From: Chitinophaga sp. CB10 | Lineage (GTDB): Bacteria; Bacteroidota; Bacteroidia; Chitinophagales; Chitinophagaceae | Assembly (NCBI GenBank): GCA_001870995.2 | Contig: MLAV02000027.1 | Span: 1 to 49,880, forward strand | Direction: 5' to 3' | Length of the DNA: 49,880 nt | Shown: positions 41,542-49,880 of the stretch, one piece after another | Numbering within the stretch: the first letter of the stretch is position 1 | Layout: each line of letters opens with the position of its first letter | The notes under the pieces: model-generated | The model's input: only the letters and a program-made list of their open reading frames with translations | Databases searched by the model: none | Told to the model about the DNA's origin: nothing | Program-made: the position numbers and the translations under genes

Positions 41542-43809
41542 TTAATTGATAGAAATTTCATCCATGAGCAACATACTATTGCCGCCGGCGCCGTACTCCC
41601 CTGCCGGGATGACGCCCCTGTTTTTGGCGCAAACCCTGATGTATCGGGCTTTTACAGGCCGCACCCGGATGCGTACGTTGTTAATGCCGTTGATGATAAA
41701 AGTTTTTGTTTTGGCCATCGGCAGGTAATGGATGCCATCGTTGGAGTATTGGAATTCCAATATCGCCGGCGCCCACATCTTTTGCCAGCGATAGTGCAGT
41801 ACGTTTGCCGCCACTACCTTTATGAGCTGGGGCGTGCCGAGGTCGATCACCGCATCCAGGTCCCGGGCGCTGAAACCGAGCCACTGGCCGTCGTTGAAGC
41901 GATGCGTGCCAGTAATGCCATTTACGAGCGTAGAGGCGTCCCCGTTATATTTCGTATTCGGCGGCGCTTTTAACGTGATACGCGCGCCGGTGGATTTACT
42001 TACATTAAACACCTGTTGAAACTCCCTGTAAACTTGCTGTTGCCCTTCAAAGAGCGCGGCACGTAGTGTAGCCGTTTCCGTTATATGCAACGGCCTTTCA
42101 TATAAAGGACTGTTAGCATCGGGAGCCGTACCGTTCAAAGTATAACGAATGCGCGCGGCAGGTGAGGTAGTATGTAGGGAGATATAAATGCCGCCCCGCT
42201 CCAGGCTATCGGATTCGTACGTAATTTCATGGCGGACTGCCGGGGCTACGATTCCCCTGGTTTTCAACAGTGTATCATGAACGGCTAAACGCTGTAAGAA
42301 ATCAGGATAGCTGCGGGTTTCCCGGGGCGACCATGCCCTTTCCGCGAGGGCCAGCAGCCGCGGGTAAATCATGTAGTTCGCCTGTTGTACAGTGGGCAGG
42401 TATTCGCTCCACATTTGCCCCTGTATGCCGGCGATATAAGGCAGCAAAGCCGTATCGCCGGCGGCATGCAGCGGATCGTATTCATACACTTCCCGGAGCG
42501 GCGTATATCCGCCGGCGGCAGTAGGCTCCGTGCGGTAAAGCGATTGATAGTGATCGAAATAGAGTTCATCCTCCGGCGTCATGATCACCTGGTGTTCCTG
42601 TTTAGCCGCTTCCACTGCGCCTTCCACGCCACGCCAGCTCATCACGGCAGCGCCGTGTGCGAGGCCGCCTTCGAGGATTTCGTCCCAGCCGACTACTTTG
42701 CGGCCTTTGGATTGAATGTATTTAGCGATGCGTTTTACAAAATAGCTTTGCAGTTCGTCTTCATTTTTCAGCTGTTCCGTTTTCATGCGGCGCTGGCAGG
42801 CAGGGCATTTGGCCCAGCGCACCTTGGGGCATTCATCCCCGCCGAGGTGGATATATGGGGAGGGGAAGAGGGCAAATACTTCGTCCAGCACATCTTCCAG
42901 GAAAGTGAACGTACTGTCCGTACCGGCGCAAAACACATCATCAAACACGCCCCAGAACTCCGCCGTTTTGTACGGCCCTTTGGTGCAGCCCAGCTCCGGG
43001 TAGGCCGCCAGCGCGGCCAGCGCATGGCCTGGCATTTCTATTTCAGGAATCACATTGATGTGCCGGGCGGCGGCGTAAGCGACCACTTCCCGGATTTCAT
43101 CCTGCGTATAGTAACCACCGTACTTACGGCCGTCGAACTGATGCGGAAGTTCTTTCTTGTGGCCGATAAGGGTTTGGTTGCGCCAGGCTGCGATGGACTG
43201 CAATTTGGGATATTTCCTGATTTCTATTCTCCACCCCTGGTCGTCCGTGAGGTGCCAGTGGAAGTTATTGATCTTATAAAAAGCCAGCTGATCTATCAGT
43301 TGTTTGATGTAGTCTACTGAAAAGAAATTCCGGCTCACATCCAGGTGCATGCCGCGGTAGGCGAAGCGGGGATAATCGGTGATCGTTACGCCCGGGACCC
43401 GCAGCGACTTCCCCTGTGGCTGCCAGAGCTGCCTTAGGGTGGCAATGCCGTGTACAATACCGTCAGTACTGTATGCAGCGATGCGCACTTCATTGTTGGC
43501 AGCCCTGAGCTGGTAGCCTTCCGGCGGGAGTTGCAGGGTAGTGTCTACGGTCAGGACTATACGATTTTTGCCCTGTGCCGGCAGCGGGAAGCCCAGTTGT
43601 TCCTGCACGTAGGTGTTGAGCAATACCGCGAGGCCGGCGGTAGCGGCATCCGTTACAATAGCGGTATTGGCCGAGATGGCGACTGTTTCGTTGGTCCATT
43701 GCGTTTGTACAGGCAAAGGAACCAGGGCTGCCGCAGCAGCCTGGTTCCTTTGAGCAGCGGCCTTTTGCCCGGCGGCCGCCAATAAAATTACGATCAGCAG
43801 TTTTTTCAT
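41542..43809 (-). CDS. GH20 beta-N-acetylhexosaminidase
   Basis: A 755-residue secreted enzyme (signal peptide to KAAAQ, about 20). The N-terminal GH20b domain (about 25-145) is followed by the catalytic barrel, with AYRGMHLDVSRNFFSVDYIKQL, FHWHLTDDQGWRIEIRKYP and the catalytic Asp325-Glu326 pair in HLGGDECPKVRW (substrate-assisted mechanism). After the barrel (about 520) there is a chitobiase C-terminal-like segment (ARIRYTLNGTAPDANSPLYERP) and a discoidin-like F5/8 C domain (TGTHRFNDGQWLGFSARDLDAVIDLG). It removes terminal GlcNAc or GalNAc. One base separates it from SusD upstream and three bases from GntP downstream, so it is surely in the operon. Confidence 0.96.
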   Translation of the reverse strand: MKKLLIVILLAAAGQKAAAQRNQAAAAALVPLPVQTQWTNETVAISANTAIVTDAATAGLAVLLNTYVQEQLGFPLPAQGKNRIVLTVDTTLQLPPEGYQLRAANNEVRIAAYSTDGIVHGIATLRQLWQPQGKSLRVPGVTITDYPRFAYRGMHLDVSRNFFSVDYIKQLIDQLAFYKINNFHWHLTDDQGWRIEIRKYPKLQSIAAWRNQTLIGHKKELPHQFDGRKYGGYYTQDEIREVVAYAAARHINVIPEIEMPGHALAALAAYPELGCTKGPYKTAEFWGVFDDVFCAGTDSTFTFLEDVLDEVFALFPSPYIHLGGDECPKVRWAKCPACQRRMKTEQLKNEDELQSYFVKRIAKYIQSKGRKVVGWDEILEGGLAHGAAVMSWRGVEGAVEAAKQEHQVIMTPEDELYFDHYQSLYRTEPTAAGGYTPLREVYEYDPLHAAGDTALLPYIAGIQGQMWSEYLPTVQQANYMIYPRLLALAERAWSPRETRSYPDFLQRLAVHDTLLKTRGIVAPAVRHEITYESDSLERGGIYISLHTTSPAARIRYTLNGTAPDANSPLYERPLHITETATLRAALFEGQQQVYREFQQVFNVSKSTGARITLKAPPNTKYNGDASTLVNGITGTHRFNDGQWLGFSARDLDAVIDLGTPQLIKVVAANVLHYRWQKMWAPAILEFQYSNDGIHYLPMAKTKTFIINGINNVRIRVRPVKARYIRVCAKNRGVIPAGEYGAGGNSMLLMDEISIN

Positions 43810-43810
43810 A

Positions 43811-45370
43811 TTATTTATCCCACCACATTCTTGTTGTTAAGAGATCAGGACCCTGGCGGTCAACGGCTGTCTTGTAATTGACGGCGTTGATACTTTGTTC
43901 CTGGCCGGGATACTGGAACCGGCGGGGAATCGTACCACCGGTAGCGTTGCCGGCGTTGTTAACAGGTACCAGTGCCGGATAGCCGGTGCGGCGCCAGTTG
44001 GCATAAGCTTCCATTTCATCCAGCAGATGCGCTACCCAGTATTGGGTATGAATCTGATCCATTTTTTGTTCGGGCGTACCGGCTGTATTGAATGGGTGCG
44101 CAGCCAGGTAGGCGTCTATTTTTTGCTGGCTGATCACGCCGCCTTCGCCAAAGAGGGCCAGGTTGCGCATAGCGCCGGCAACCCCATCGCGGTAGTATTG
44201 CGCGGCATCTCCCGCTACCCAGCCGCGGGTAGCGGCTTCGCTCAGCAGCAGGTTAGTTTCAGCATTGGTTAATATTAATAAAGGCGCTGCGTATTTCAAA
44301 ATCGTATTCGGGTTAGGTTCCGAATAGGTTACGAAATCGTCCGGCTTGGAGCTGAGGCCGTTAGGCATACCTTTCTGGCGCGCGGTGCTGGTATCCGCCT
44401 GGTTGTTAACCCACACGACGGAATATACCGGCAGTCGCGGGTCCGCATTGTTTTTAAGGTAATCGATAAACGTTTTGCTGAATTTGCTCCATTCAATATT
44501 ATCCGCTCCTTTTGAATTGATGGTGTAATCCTGGCTGATCAGTTCAACGGCAACGGGGTTTTGGTTATACGGCTGAGGGCCGCTGGCATAGGTTACAACC
44601 GCATTGTCCGCCGCGTCCAGGATCACACCACCGGTAGCTGCTTTCTGCACCCAATCTTTCACGGGGATCTTACCGTCGGTTACTTTCGTGAGGCGCATGG
44701 CCACACGCAGCATGATGGAGTAACCGAATTTCTTCCATTTATTGATATCGCCTTTGTAGAGGTAATCAGCGCCGCCGTAGGTAGGCTGGGCCGGATCAAA
44801 TGCCTTGATGGCTTCGTCCAGTTCCTTGAGCATATCCGCGTAAATATCCGCCTGCTTGTCATACGCGGGCGCGAAAATACCGCTGCGCGCCTGCGCTGCC
44901 TGGGAGTACGGCACATCCCCATAGAGGTCCGTAATACGCTGCATGAGCAATACTTTCCAGATGCGCGCGGCGGAGAGTTTGTTCACCGAAGTGCCGGCTA
45001 TTTTCCCGGCTTTGTTGGCATCGATGATCTCCTGCACGTTGAGGATGGAGTTCGTATAGGCGAAACGGTAATAAAAGCTCTGGTAGAAATCGCTGACGCC
45101 GTATTTATCGCCTGCGCCGGAGCCGGCAATTTCCTTGGCTACGGCAAAGTGCTGCACGTAGGTACCGCAGAAGAGGTATGAAGTGTAGTAGTAAGCTTTA
45201 TCATACACATAACTGCCTTTGAGCAGGGCCTGTGAAAACATGTAATCCACATTCTGCGTCGTAGAGGCGTTAGGGTTAGTATTCAGTTCCTCAAAGCCCT
45301 TGTCGCAGGAAGCCAATCCCAGCGCGGCGCCGAGGAGCAGGAGGTATTTATATTTAGACAAACGTTGCAT
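43811..45370 (-). CDS. SusD/RagB-like outer-membrane lipoprotein
   Basis: A 519-residue lipoprotein (lipobox GLASC, Cys22) of the SusD-like type 2 family, shorter than the SusD of the first operon. It opens DKGFEELNTNPNASTTQNVDYMFS, contains the helical ARIWKVLLMQRITDLYGDVPYSQA that is conserved in these proteins, and ends with the region HTQYWVAHLLDEMEAYANWRRTGYPAL. It binds the substrate of the SusC transporter, from which it is separated by 11 bases. With GH20 following, an amino-sugar-containing oligomer is likely. Confidence 0.95.
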   Translation of the reverse strand: MQRLSKYKYLLLLGAALGLASCDKGFEELNTNPNASTTQNVDYMFSQALLKGSYVYDKAYYYTSYLFCGTYVQHFAVAKEIAGSGAGDKYGVSDFYQSFYYRFAYTNSILNVQEIIDANKAGKIAGTSVNKLSAARIWKVLLMQRITDLYGDVPYSQAAQARSGIFAPAYDKQADIYADMLKELDEAIKAFDPAQPTYGGADYLYKGDINKWKKFGYSIMLRVAMRLTKVTDGKIPVKDWVQKAATGGVILDAADNAVVTYASGPQPYNQNPVAVELISQDYTINSKGADNIEWSKFSKTFIDYLKNNADPRLPVYSVVWVNNQADTSTARQKGMPNGLSSKPDDFVTYSEPNPNTILKYAAPLLILTNAETNLLLSEAATRGWVAGDAAQYYRDGVAGAMRNLALFGEGGVISQQKIDAYLAAHPFNTAGTPEQKMDQIHTQYWVAHLLDEMEAYANWRRTGYPALVPVNNAGNATGGTIPRRFQYPGQEQSINAVNYKTAVDRQGPDLLTTRMWWDK

Positions 45371-45381
45371 GCGGTTAAATT

Positions 45382-48300
45382 TTAAAATTTCACATTCAGG
45401 TTAAGGCCATAGCTCCTGGTAGGCGGCACGCCAAACATTTCAAAGCCTTGCGCGCTGGCATTGCTGAAGGTAGATTCCGGATCGATGTTCGGCGCATTCT
45501 TATAGAGGATGAGCAGGTTTCTTGCCACGAATGAAACGGAGGCCTGCTGCACTTTGGCGAAGGAAAGCAGCTGGGTGGGAATATTGTAGGAGAACACCAC
45601 CTGGCGCAGTTTAATGAAGCTGCCGTCGTAGATGAATTTCTCGGAGATATTCTTCCAGTTGTCGTAATACTGCTGGATGCCGTGGGCGTAGTCAAACGTT
45701 TTGGTGAAAGGTTTGCCATCTGCGTCCACACCGGTAACGGTGAGCCCGTCCGTACGGCCTGGCAGGGTGATCTTCGTCAATCCGAAGCGGGTGCCGTACA
45801 AGTTGGTGCCGGAGTAGATCTTATTGCCGAAGCGGCCGTCGATAAGGAAGCTCAGGTCGAACCGCTTGTAATGGAACGTGTTGGTAATACCGCCGGTGGT
45901 GGGCGCGATGCCGGTGCCATAGTCCTGCAAACCGGTCGTCAGCTCATAGCCGTTGGTTTTATTGTACATGGTATTACCGTTGGCATCCTTCTTTACGCCA
46001 TAGCCCATGATGGAGCTGTAAGGCTTGCCTACCTGCGCGTAGAGGAAGGCGTAGGAGTTCACGGCTTTATCCAGTTCGAGGCTGTTGAGGCCATTGAGCG
46101 ACTCCACACGGTTACGGTTATACGCCACATTGAGGCTTACGTCCCAGCTGAAGTGTTTGTTTTTGTACGGCGTACCGTTGATGAGCAGCTCCACGCCCTT
46201 GTTGCTCATTTCGCCTACGTTGAGGTAGGCGTAGTTGTAGCCGGCGGAGGAGGAGATGGTTACGCGCATGATATCGTTCACAGTTCTGCGTTGGTAGAGG
46301 GTAAGGTCGAACCCGATGCGGTTGTTCGCAAAGCGGCCTTCCAGGCCAATTTCCGCCGTGGTGGAGGTATAAGGCTTCAGGTAAGGATTAGGCGCGATCA
46401 GCTCTCCGGAGGTAGTGCCGGTGGTTTGGGTAGGCGTTTGGAGCGGCTGGTTGTTATGCCCGCCTCCCGGCACCATGCTGTATGTTTGGTTGAGGGCGTA
46501 AGGCATGGGAGCGCCGCCGCCTACCTGTGCCCAGGAGGTACGGACCTTGGCGTAGTCGATCCACTTAGGCAGGGATACTGCTTCCGACAGCAGGAAGCTA
46601 GCGCCGACGGAAGGATAGAAAATATTATTGCTGGTGGCGGCGAGTGTAGAGAACCAGTCATTTCTTCCGGTGACGGAGAGATAGAGGTAGTCCCTGAAGT
46701 TGAGGTCCACGGAACCGAAGAGGGAATTGGTGGCCAGTCGCTGGTTCAGCACCGTGGTGGTCAGTCCCAGTACGTTGGACGGATCGTAGAAACCAGGCTG
46801 GAAGAAGGTACGGCCCTGCATGGTGGTGGCGTCGTTTACGCTTTTGCGGCGGTTGCCGCCGGCGAGGGCGGTGAGCTGCAGGTCGCGACTGATACGTGCG
46901 TTATAGTTCAGCGTCAGTTCGGCATTGGTTTCGGTGATGGCGTTGTCCGTTTGCAGGTAGTAGCCGTCCGTATAGTAGGCGGTGCCGGATGGCACGATGC
47001 CCACGAAGGTGCTGCTGGTATGGTCCGTCGTCACGCGGCCGCGTACAAAGAAGTTGTCCAGCAGGTTGTATTTGATACCGAGGTTGCCGATGAAGCGGTT
47101 ACGATCGTCGTGGTTACGGAATTTATTCACTGCGAAATACGGGTTGGTAGCGAACTCGGAAGGGTTCCATTTCACTTCGTTCCCGTTTTTGTCGTAGCCC
47201 GGTTCGAGGTTGCGGATATCCACGGTGTTGGCGATCATGTAGGTACCCCAGTTAGGGTTGCCGGTGGCATCGCCCACGCCGGTTCTGTTTTGCGACCTTT
47301 CGATATTGTATTGCGCGAATCCTTCTACGGTGAGGCGTTTGCTCAGGTTGGCGTTTACGCCGAGGCTGAATATTTTTTTGTTGAGGTGCTGGTTAGGTAC
47401 CAGGCCCCGGTTATTCATATCGGAGAGGGAAGCGCGGAAAGAGGCGGATTCATTCCCCCCGGAGAAGCCTACGGTGTTGGTGAGGGTGTTGCCGAGGTTA
47501 TAGAAGTTTTTGATATTGTTTTTCTGCGCTACATAAGGGCGGATGACGCCATCGAACTGGATGACGGGGCTGCCGTCAATTTTCGGCCCCCAGGAGAGCC
47601 GGCCTGCGCTGATGGCTTCATTTTGTGTAGCGGGTTTGAGTCCGTTCACACCGGAGCCGTATTCATATTGCCAGTCCGGCGTTACGGAGGGCGATTCCAG
47701 GGTGAAGGTGCCGTTATAATCCACGCCGATACCTTTTTGTTTCACGCCTTTTTTGGTGGTGATGAGGATTACCCCGTTGGCGGCGCGGGAGCCGTAGAGG
47801 GCGGCGGCGGGGCCTCCTTTGAGCACGGTGATGGATTCGATATCATCGGGGTTGATGCCGCCGATACCGTCGCCGCGGTCCTGGTTGAGACCAATAGACC
47901 CGTTGCCGTTGGAGGGCCGTGCTGCGGTGGTATTATCGATAGGCATCCCGTTGATCACGTAGAGCGGCTGATCGTCCCCGTTGAGGGAGCCGGTACCGCG
48001 GATGACTACACGGCTGGAAGCGCCGGGGCCGCCTGCGAGGGAGGAGGCGTTTACGCCGGCAACTTTACCGCTGAGGGCATCGCCGAGGTTCATGGCGCGG
48101 GCTTTGGTGAAGTCGGATCCTTTTACTTCCGTGATGGCGTAGGCGGTGGCTTTCTTCTCTTTTTTGATACCGAGCGCTGTTACAACGAGTTCGTTGAGGG
48201 CTTTGGAGGATACTTCCAGCTGGATGAGCAGGTTGGTTTGTCCGGCTGTGGCGTTCACTTCTTTTTTATCATACCCGATAAAGGATACCAGTAAGGTAAT

Positions 48301-48546
48301 ATTGGCGCCCTGGAGGTTATCGGGCAGTTTGATGCTGAACTGGCCGTCGAGGTTGGTGGTAGCGCCGATTCCTTTTGCGTTGAGCACGGATACGTTGGCG
48401 CCGATAATTTTTTGTCCGTCGGTACCCGTTACGGTACCTGCGATTTGGGCGGCTTTGTTTTGACCGAAGCTGACCACAGTGCTACAGAGGCAGTACAGGC
48501 ATAGTAGCAATTTCGTGAAAGTTGCCAGGTTTAAGACATTTTTCAT
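45382..48546 (-). CDS. SusC/RagA family TonB-linked outer-membrane receptor
   Basis: A 1054-residue receptor: signal peptide (MKNVLNLATFTKLLLCLYCL... to SFGQ), carboxypeptidase-regulatory-like domain (about 30-115, IAGTVTGTDGQKIIGANVSVLNAKG), TonB-box region (LNELVVTALGIKKEKKATAYAI), plug (QPLYVINGMPID, GGINPDDIESITVLKGGPAAALYGSRAANGVILITTKKG) and barrel ending in SYGLNLNVKF. The start at 48546 is preferred over 48573 because it begins the signal peptide. First gene of the amino-sugar operon, divergent from a DeoR-type regulator across about 335 bases. Confidence 0.95.
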   Translation of the reverse strand: MKNVLNLATFTKLLLCLYCLCSTVVSFGQNKAAQIAGTVTGTDGQKIIGANVSVLNAKGIGATTNLDGQFSIKLPDNLQGANITLLVSFIGYDKKEVNATAGQTNLLIQLEVSSKALNELVVTALGIKKEKKATAYAITEVKGSDFTKARAMNLGDALSGKVAGVNASSLAGGPGASSRVVIRGTGSLNGDDQPLYVINGMPIDNTTAARPSNGNGSIGLNQDRGDGIGGINPDDIESITVLKGGPAAALYGSRAANGVILITTKKGVKQKGIGVDYNGTFTLESPSVTPDWQYEYGSGVNGLKPATQNEAISAGRLSWGPKIDGSPVIQFDGVIRPYVAQKNNIKNFYNLGNTLTNTVGFSGGNESASFRASLSDMNNRGLVPNQHLNKKIFSLGVNANLSKRLTVEGFAQYNIERSQNRTGVGDATGNPNWGTYMIANTVDIRNLEPGYDKNGNEVKWNPSEFATNPYFAVNKFRNHDDRNRFIGNLGIKYNLLDNFFVRGRVTTDHTSSTFVGIVPSGTAYYTDGYYLQTDNAITETNAELTLNYNARISRDLQLTALAGGNRRKSVNDATTMQGRTFFQPGFYDPSNVLGLTTTVLNQRLATNSLFGSVDLNFRDYLYLSVTGRNDWFSTLAATSNNIFYPSVGASFLLSEAVSLPKWIDYAKVRTSWAQVGGGAPMPYALNQTYSMVPGGGHNNQPLQTPTQTTGTTSGELIAPNPYLKPYTSTTAEIGLEGRFANNRIGFDLTLYQRRTVNDIMRVTISSSAGYNYAYLNVGEMSNKGVELLINGTPYKNKHFSWDVSLNVAYNRNRVESLNGLNSLELDKAVNSYAFLYAQVGKPYSSIMGYGVKKDANGNTMYNKTNGYELTTGLQDYGTGIAPTTGGITNTFHYKRFDLSFLIDGRFGNKIYSGTNLYGTRFGLTKITLPGRTDGLTVTGVDADGKPFTKTFDYAHGIQQYYDNWKNISEKFIYDGSFIKLRQVVFSYNIPTQLLSFAKVQQASVSFVARNLLILYKNAPNIDPESTFSNASAQGFEMFGVPPTRSYGLNLNVKF

Positions 48547-48618
48547 GTGAGTGGTTTGGTTGATAATCTTCAAATAATGCGGAAATACTTTGCTAAAAGT
48601 AGGAAAAGATTTGATTTC

Positions 48619-48762
48619 TGCAAATTATTTGCAAATAAATCTGCAATATTCACGCAAGCAAGTTGTACTCTTTATTGATATGTCTTATTAAATTATTGAT
48701 AATTAAACGTTAAGGAATTCTCAATTATCGCAAAAATCGAATTTGCAATAATAAAAATGCAA
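48619..48762. promoter_or_regulatory. Phased (T/C)GCAA boxes, candidate DeoR-type operators
   Basis: TGCAA or CGCAA starts at 48619, 48630, 48642 and 48653, that is every 11-12 bases, close to one helical turn. A second group starts at 48729, 48744 and 48758. The region is AT-rich and separates the divergent SusC and DeoR-type genes, a natural site for operators controlling both. No other consensus promoter is clear on the SusC side. Confidence 0.5.
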
Positions 48763-48781
48763 AAAATCATTCTATAAGGTT

Positions 48782-48789
48782 TATTTTTG
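48782..48789 (+). promoter_or_regulatory. Possible -7 box (TATTTTTG) of the DeoR-type gene
   Basis: TATTTTTG fits TAnnTTTG about 90 bases before the start codon and just beyond the GCAA boxes. There is no TTTG at -33, so the call is weak. Confidence 0.3.
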
Positions 48790-48881
48790 TTGTATGTATT
48801 ATATTAGACGTAAATCTTATACTCAACAGAGATAGCCGAGCATATAATACTTTCATCTAAATTCAGAATTGTCGACACGCT

Positions 48882-49667
48882 ATGGATAGTGCAAATACCC
48901 AAGACCAGCTGCCTCCGGTAACCCTCACCAAAAAAGCGAGGAAGCAGCTCATCATTCAACAGGTGAATATCCACACCCGCATTACTTATACAGAACTGGT
49001 GAACCTGATCAATGTATCAGAGGATACCATCCGCCGCGACGTCAATGAACTGGCGGACGACGGGGAGGTGGTGAAGATCAAGGGCGGCGCCATGTCCATA
49101 GCTTATCATTACGGCCACGAATCACAAACCTATGCGCAAACCAACAAGCTGGTCATTGCGGACAAGACCCTGCAATTATTGCGGGACGATATGATTGTGC
49201 TGATTGGCGGTGGCACTACCATCCGGGAGTTCATTAAAAAGATTCCCAACAACCTGCGGGCGACGTTTATTACGGTGAATGTGCTCAGCGCTGTGGAGCT
49301 GCTGGATAAGCCGATGATCAAGACAATCGTAATAGGCGGCCAGATTTCAGCTTATTCGCAGATGACGGTGAGCGGGGAAGTGTTTGAATACCTGTCCAAC
49401 ATCAAGGCGGACTTGTGCATCATTGGCACCAATGCCATTGACCCGGTAAACGGGCTGACGGATTCCGACTGGGAGACGATACAGGTAAAGAAGGCGATGA
49501 TAAAAGCCGCAGATAAAGTTGCAATTCTTGCAATTTCTGAGAAATTGAATTCATCGATGAAGATGAAGATTGCGGATTTATCGGACATACATTATCTGAT
49601 CACGGAACTGCCGGCGGAGAGCAAGGAACTGCAGGCGTATAAGGCGAAGGAGCTGACGATATTGTAG
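48882..49667 (+). CDS. DeoR/GlpR family transcriptional regulator
   Basis: A 261-residue regulator. The N-terminal winged HTH spans about 20-72 (LIIQQVNIHTRITYTELVNLINVSEDTIRRDVNELADDGEVVKIKGGA), a typical DeoR signature with recognition helix VSEDTIRRDV. The effector domain (about 85-250, DeoRC type) shows LIGGGTTIREF, VIGGQISAYSQMTVSG and LCIIGTNAIDPVNGLTD, a sugar-phosphate-binding fold related to ribose-5-phosphate isomerase. DeoR regulators are usually repressors released by a phosphorylated sugar, so an amino-sugar phosphate is a plausible signal here. It is divergent from the SusC-SusD-GH20 operon, which it most likely controls through the GCAA boxes. Confidence 0.93.
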   Translation: MDSANTQDQLPPVTLTKKARKQLIIQQVNIHTRITYTELVNLINVSEDTIRRDVNELADDGEVVKIKGGAMSIAYHYGHESQTYAQTNKLVIADKTLQLLRDDMIVLIGGGTTIREFIKKIPNNLRATFITVNVLSAVELLDKPMIKTIVIGGQISAYSQMTVSGEVFEYLSNIKADLCIIGTNAIDPVNGLTDSDWETIQVKKAMIKAADKVAILAISEKLNSSMKMKIADLSDIHYLITELPAESKELQAYKAKELTIL

Positions 49668-49761
49668 CGGATTTTTTCTCGCAGAGAGCGCAGAGGGGCA
49701 GAGCGCGCAGAGAGCGGATTTTTTTCTCGCAGAGGGAGCAAGGGGGCAGAGCGCTCAGAGA
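49667..49761. repeat. Tandem pair of CTCGCAGAG-type repeat units
   Basis: Two head-to-tail units of 47-48 bases (49667-49713 and 49714-49761), each starting GCGGATTTTTT then CTCGCAGAG and ending in CAGAGA, with internal purine-rich differences. The first begins at the stop codon of the DeoR-type gene. Related in sequence and position (gene end) to the inverted pair at 8862-8968. Confidence 0.7.
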
Positions 49762-49787
49762 GGTGGAGAATAAGCGAGAATTCAAGG

Positions 49788-49880
49788 GAGTGTAAAATAA
49801 ACTGTGTCAAGATTTAATTTACAATCGTAATTTCAGCCGCTCACCAAAAATAATTGATAATTGTGACACAGTCAAGCTCC
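49788..49880 (+). mobile_element. Probable insertion sequence end or small MITE, at the right edge
   Basis: The 20 bases 49791-49810 (TGTAAAATAAACTGTGTCAA) are identical, inverted, to 54-73. Downstream, ACTGTGTCA (49801-49809) is answered by TGACACAGT (49864-49872), so the last 90 bases are bounded by inverted ends. This could be the end of an IS copy that continues beyond the window or a complete MITE-like element. The interior differs from the left copy. Confidence 0.45.

Noticed and set aside
45682..48294. Open plus-strand frame of 870 codons opposite the second SusC gene
   Set aside because: It is the antisense frame of a clear SusC gene; the GC-rich third positions keep it free of stops. 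The translation has no recognisable domain.
49667..49761. CRISPR-like repeats after the DeoR-type gene
   Set aside because: Only two head-to-tail units with no unique spacers between them, and no cas genes in the window.

Overview
The window looks like chromosomal DNA of a Chitinophaga-type member of the Bacteroidota. The evidence is two SusC/SusD pairs plus a third large TonB-dependent receptor, a FecR anti-sigma factor with a DUF4974 tail, a membrane-bound sensor/LuxR regulator with a Y_Y_Y domain, many lipoproteins with a short lipobox, and promoter sites of the TTTG / TAnnTTTG type. Both edges carry the same 20-base sequence in inverted orientation (54-73 and 49791-49810). It looks like the end of an insertion sequence, so the window may be a contig that stops at repeats.

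Layout. 1-3140 is visibly AT-richer than the rest. It holds an IS end, a three-gene leftward cluster (AraC regulator, esterase-like lipoprotein, SnoaL-like protein) and an unknown lipoprotein, and it stops at the 3' end of a tRNA-Lys gene, a typical genomic-island boundary. 3371-8844 carries ordinary genes: DinB, a secreted M1 aminopeptidase, an orphan FecR, an orphan ABC ATPase and a glycine-zipper lipoprotein. 9027-15079 is a small beta-glucan locus: GH16 and GH5 enzymes divergent from a membrane-anchored sensor/regulator, with no SusCD pair. After an AraC-DUF5655 pair, 16944-24054 is a four-gene leftward operon, SusC-SusD-DUF5000 lipoprotein-DUF4998 lipoprotein, with a strong terminator and a leader that carries three copies of a 13-base motif. 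24639-26772 holds a DUF1648 membrane protein, a short-chain dehydrogenase and an FMN reductase.

26913-33869 is the most interesting block. It is a five-gene rightward operon: the C-terminal part of a SWIM zinc-finger family protein, a DUF5691 helical protein, a MoxR-type AAA+ ATPase, a DUF5682 protein with two GxxH motifs like those of the TraB/ChaN/TIKI enzymes, and a VWA protein with an intact MIDAS. The chaperone-plus-VWA pair suggests metal-dependent remodelling of a target, but the function is unknown. Here the first protein has lost its SWIM domain.

33966-38510 carries an Oar-like TonB receptor, an unknown membrane protein and a DoxX protein. 38520-48546 is a leftward amino-sugar locus: SusC, SusD, GH20 hexosaminidase, GntP-type permease, RidA and M19 dipeptidase, divergent from a DeoR-type regulator. 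The shared intergenic region holds helically phased (T/C)GCAA boxes. The gene content fits import and breakdown of GlcNAc-containing, D-amino-acid-containing material such as peptidoglycan fragments, which is an inference.
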